In this document: one piece after another, positions 4,367 to 5,130 of the stretch | Layout of the letters: each line of letters opens with the position of its first letter | Numbering within the stretch: position 1 is the first letter of the stretch | Origin: JBJXGF01 sp046153015 | GTDB taxonomy: Bacteria > Actinomycetota > Acidimicrobiia > Acidimicrobiales > CAIXPF01 | Assembly: GCA_046153015.1 (NCBI GenBank) | Contig: JBJXGF010000311.1 | Span: 1-5,130, forward strand | DNA: 5,130 nucleotides | Reading direction: 5' to 3' | Notes under the pieces: model-generated | The model's input: only the letters and a program-made list of their open reading frames with translations | The model's database searches: none | What the model was told of the DNA's origin: nothing | Translations under genes and position numbers: made by a program

Positions 4367-5130
4367 GAGAGCTCCCGCCGAGGACGGCCTGCGCCGGCTG
4401 AGCGCGCAGCTCGGGTACGACTTCGCCGGCATCGAGCTGCTGGCCCAGGCGCTGACCCACCGGTCCTGGTGCGCGGAGCACGTCGGCTACGAGTCGAACG
4501 AGCGCCTCGAGTTCCTCGGCGACGCGGTGCTGGGCCTCGTGGTCACCGACTACGTGTACGCCGCCTACCCGGACCTGCCGGAGGGCGCGCTGGCCAAGGT
4601 CCGGGCCGCGGTGGTGAGCTCGGCCACGCTGGCCGACCTCGCCGACGAGGTGGGCCTCGGCCCGTACCTGCTGCTCGGCAAGGGCGAGCTGGCCACCGGC
4701 GGGCGGGGCAAGGCGTCGATCCTGGCCGACGCGATGGAGGCGGTCATCGGCGCCGTGTATCTCGACGGCGGCTGGACGCCGGCCGCTGCGCTGGTGATGA
4801 GCCGCCTCGTCGAGCGGATCGACGCCGCGGCCAGCGGACCCGGCGTGCACGACTACAAGACCCGGCTGCAGGAGGCCGCGGCGCGGCGCACGGGCGAGCT
4901 CCCCGTGTACGACGTGCGCGAGAGCGGGCCCGACCACGCCAAGCACTTCCACGCCGTCGTGCGCCTCGGCGGGGTGCAGGTGGGCGAGGGCGAGGGGCGG
5001 TCGAAGAAGACCGCCCAGCAGCAGGCCGCCCGCCAGGCGTGGGACTGGCTGATCGCCCGCTACGGCGAGGACGGCGGCCGGTTCAACCGGGCGGGCCGCA
5101 CCGCCCCGCCGCCCGCCGCCGAGCCGGCGG
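4347..5130 (+). CDS. rnc: ribonuclease III (3' end outside the window)
   Basis: RNase III cuts double-stranded RNA, including the 30S rRNA precursor. The frame is open from 4320 to the window end (261 codons from 4347). The only standard start before the conserved region is TTG at 4347, giving MSDASAERAPAEDG and a 20-base overlap with acpP; no Shine-Dalgarno is evident, so reinitiation after acpP is likely. The catalytic domain shows LTHRSW (37-41), the signature NERLEFLGDAVL (51-62) with the acidic residues E52, E55 and D59, and a second acidic pair D128 and E131 in LADAMEAVIGAVYLDGG. All the metal-binding residues I can place are present. A double-stranded RNA-binding domain follows, from DYKTRLQEA (169) through SKKTAQQQAARQAW (219-232). 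After it the frame continues into a Gly/Arg/Pro/Ala-rich tail of at least 20 residues, longer than E. coli RNase III (226 aa). The gene is partial here. Confidence 0.95.
   Translation, partial: MSDASAERAPAEDGLRRLSAQLGYDFAGIELLAQALTHRSWCAEHVGYESNERLEFLGDAVLGLVVTDYVYAAYPDLPEGALAKVRAAVVSSATLADLADEVGLGPYLLLGKGELATGGRGKASILADAMEAVIGAVYLDGGWTPAAALVMSRLVERIDAAASGPGVHDYKTRLQEAAARRTGELPVYDVRESGPDHAKHFHAVVRLGGVQVGEGEGRSKKTAQQQAARQAWDWLIARYGEDGGRFNRAGRTAPPPAAEPA

Noticed and set aside
2873..4432. 519-codon open frame on the minus strand opposite plsX, acpP and the start of rnc
   Set aside because: It runs antisense to unmistakable plsX, acpP and rnc motifs. Long antisense frames are expected in GC-rich coding DNA, and the translation is low-complexity Ala/Ser/Arg/Pro with no domain.
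1..5130. Mobile element, CRISPR array, tRNA/rRNA gene, toxin-antitoxin or defence system
   Set aside because: No transposase or integrase motifs, terminal inverted repeats, regularly spaced repeats, or RNA gene hallmarks were seen; the recognisable genes are housekeeping genes.

Overview
The window is a very GC-rich (roughly 70% or more) chromosomal housekeeping segment. The gene order rsmD, coaD, a SepIVA/DivIVA-like coiled-coil gene, a DUF177 gene, rpmF, ..., rnc is the classic actinobacterial arrangement. Having plsX and acpP between rpmF and rnc, together with the sequence character, suggests a deep-branching actinobacterium such as an Acidimicrobiia member. That placement is an inference from gene order and recalled family sequences, not from a search.

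Layout. Bases 1-140 hold no gene I can assign, only a 15-bp tandem repeat. Bases 141-377 (minus) encode a 78-residue protein with four cysteines in two CxxC pairs, of unknown function. It is divergently transcribed from rsmD across a 40-bp gap. In that gap both genes have a TAGCNT -10-like hexamer exactly 7 bases before their ATG, which suggests two back-to-back leaderless promoters. From 418 everything reads on the plus strand: rsmD (16S rRNA guanine methyltransferase), coaD (phosphopantetheine adenylyltransferase), the SepIVA-like gene and the DUF177 gene overlap one another and look like one translationally coupled operon. After a 116-bp leader containing a strong hairpin come rpmF (bL32) and plsX (acyl-phosphate synthesis). 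A 98-bp gap with a good -10 candidate precedes acpP (acyl carrier protein). rnc (RNase III) overlaps acpP, probably uses a TTG start, and runs off the right edge.

Function. The genes join ribosome biogenesis (RsmD, DUF177, bL32, RNase III) to coenzyme A, acyl carrier protein and phospholipid supply (CoaD makes dephospho-CoA, the precursor of the CoA that provides the ACP prosthetic group; PlsX uses acyl-ACP) and to envelope growth or septation (SepIVA-like). The locus looks like the actinobacterial rpmF-rnc cluster with a shortened form of the plsX-...-acpP-rnc cluster of Firmicutes inside it.

I found no mobile element, CRISPR array, tRNA, rRNA, toxin-antitoxin or defence system. No new biological system is evident. 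The points worth a second look are small: the paired leaderless promoters, the orphan C4 protein, a CoaD motif variant, an ACP loop insertion, the short coiled coil of the SepIVA-like protein, and several hairpins in the leaders and gaps.
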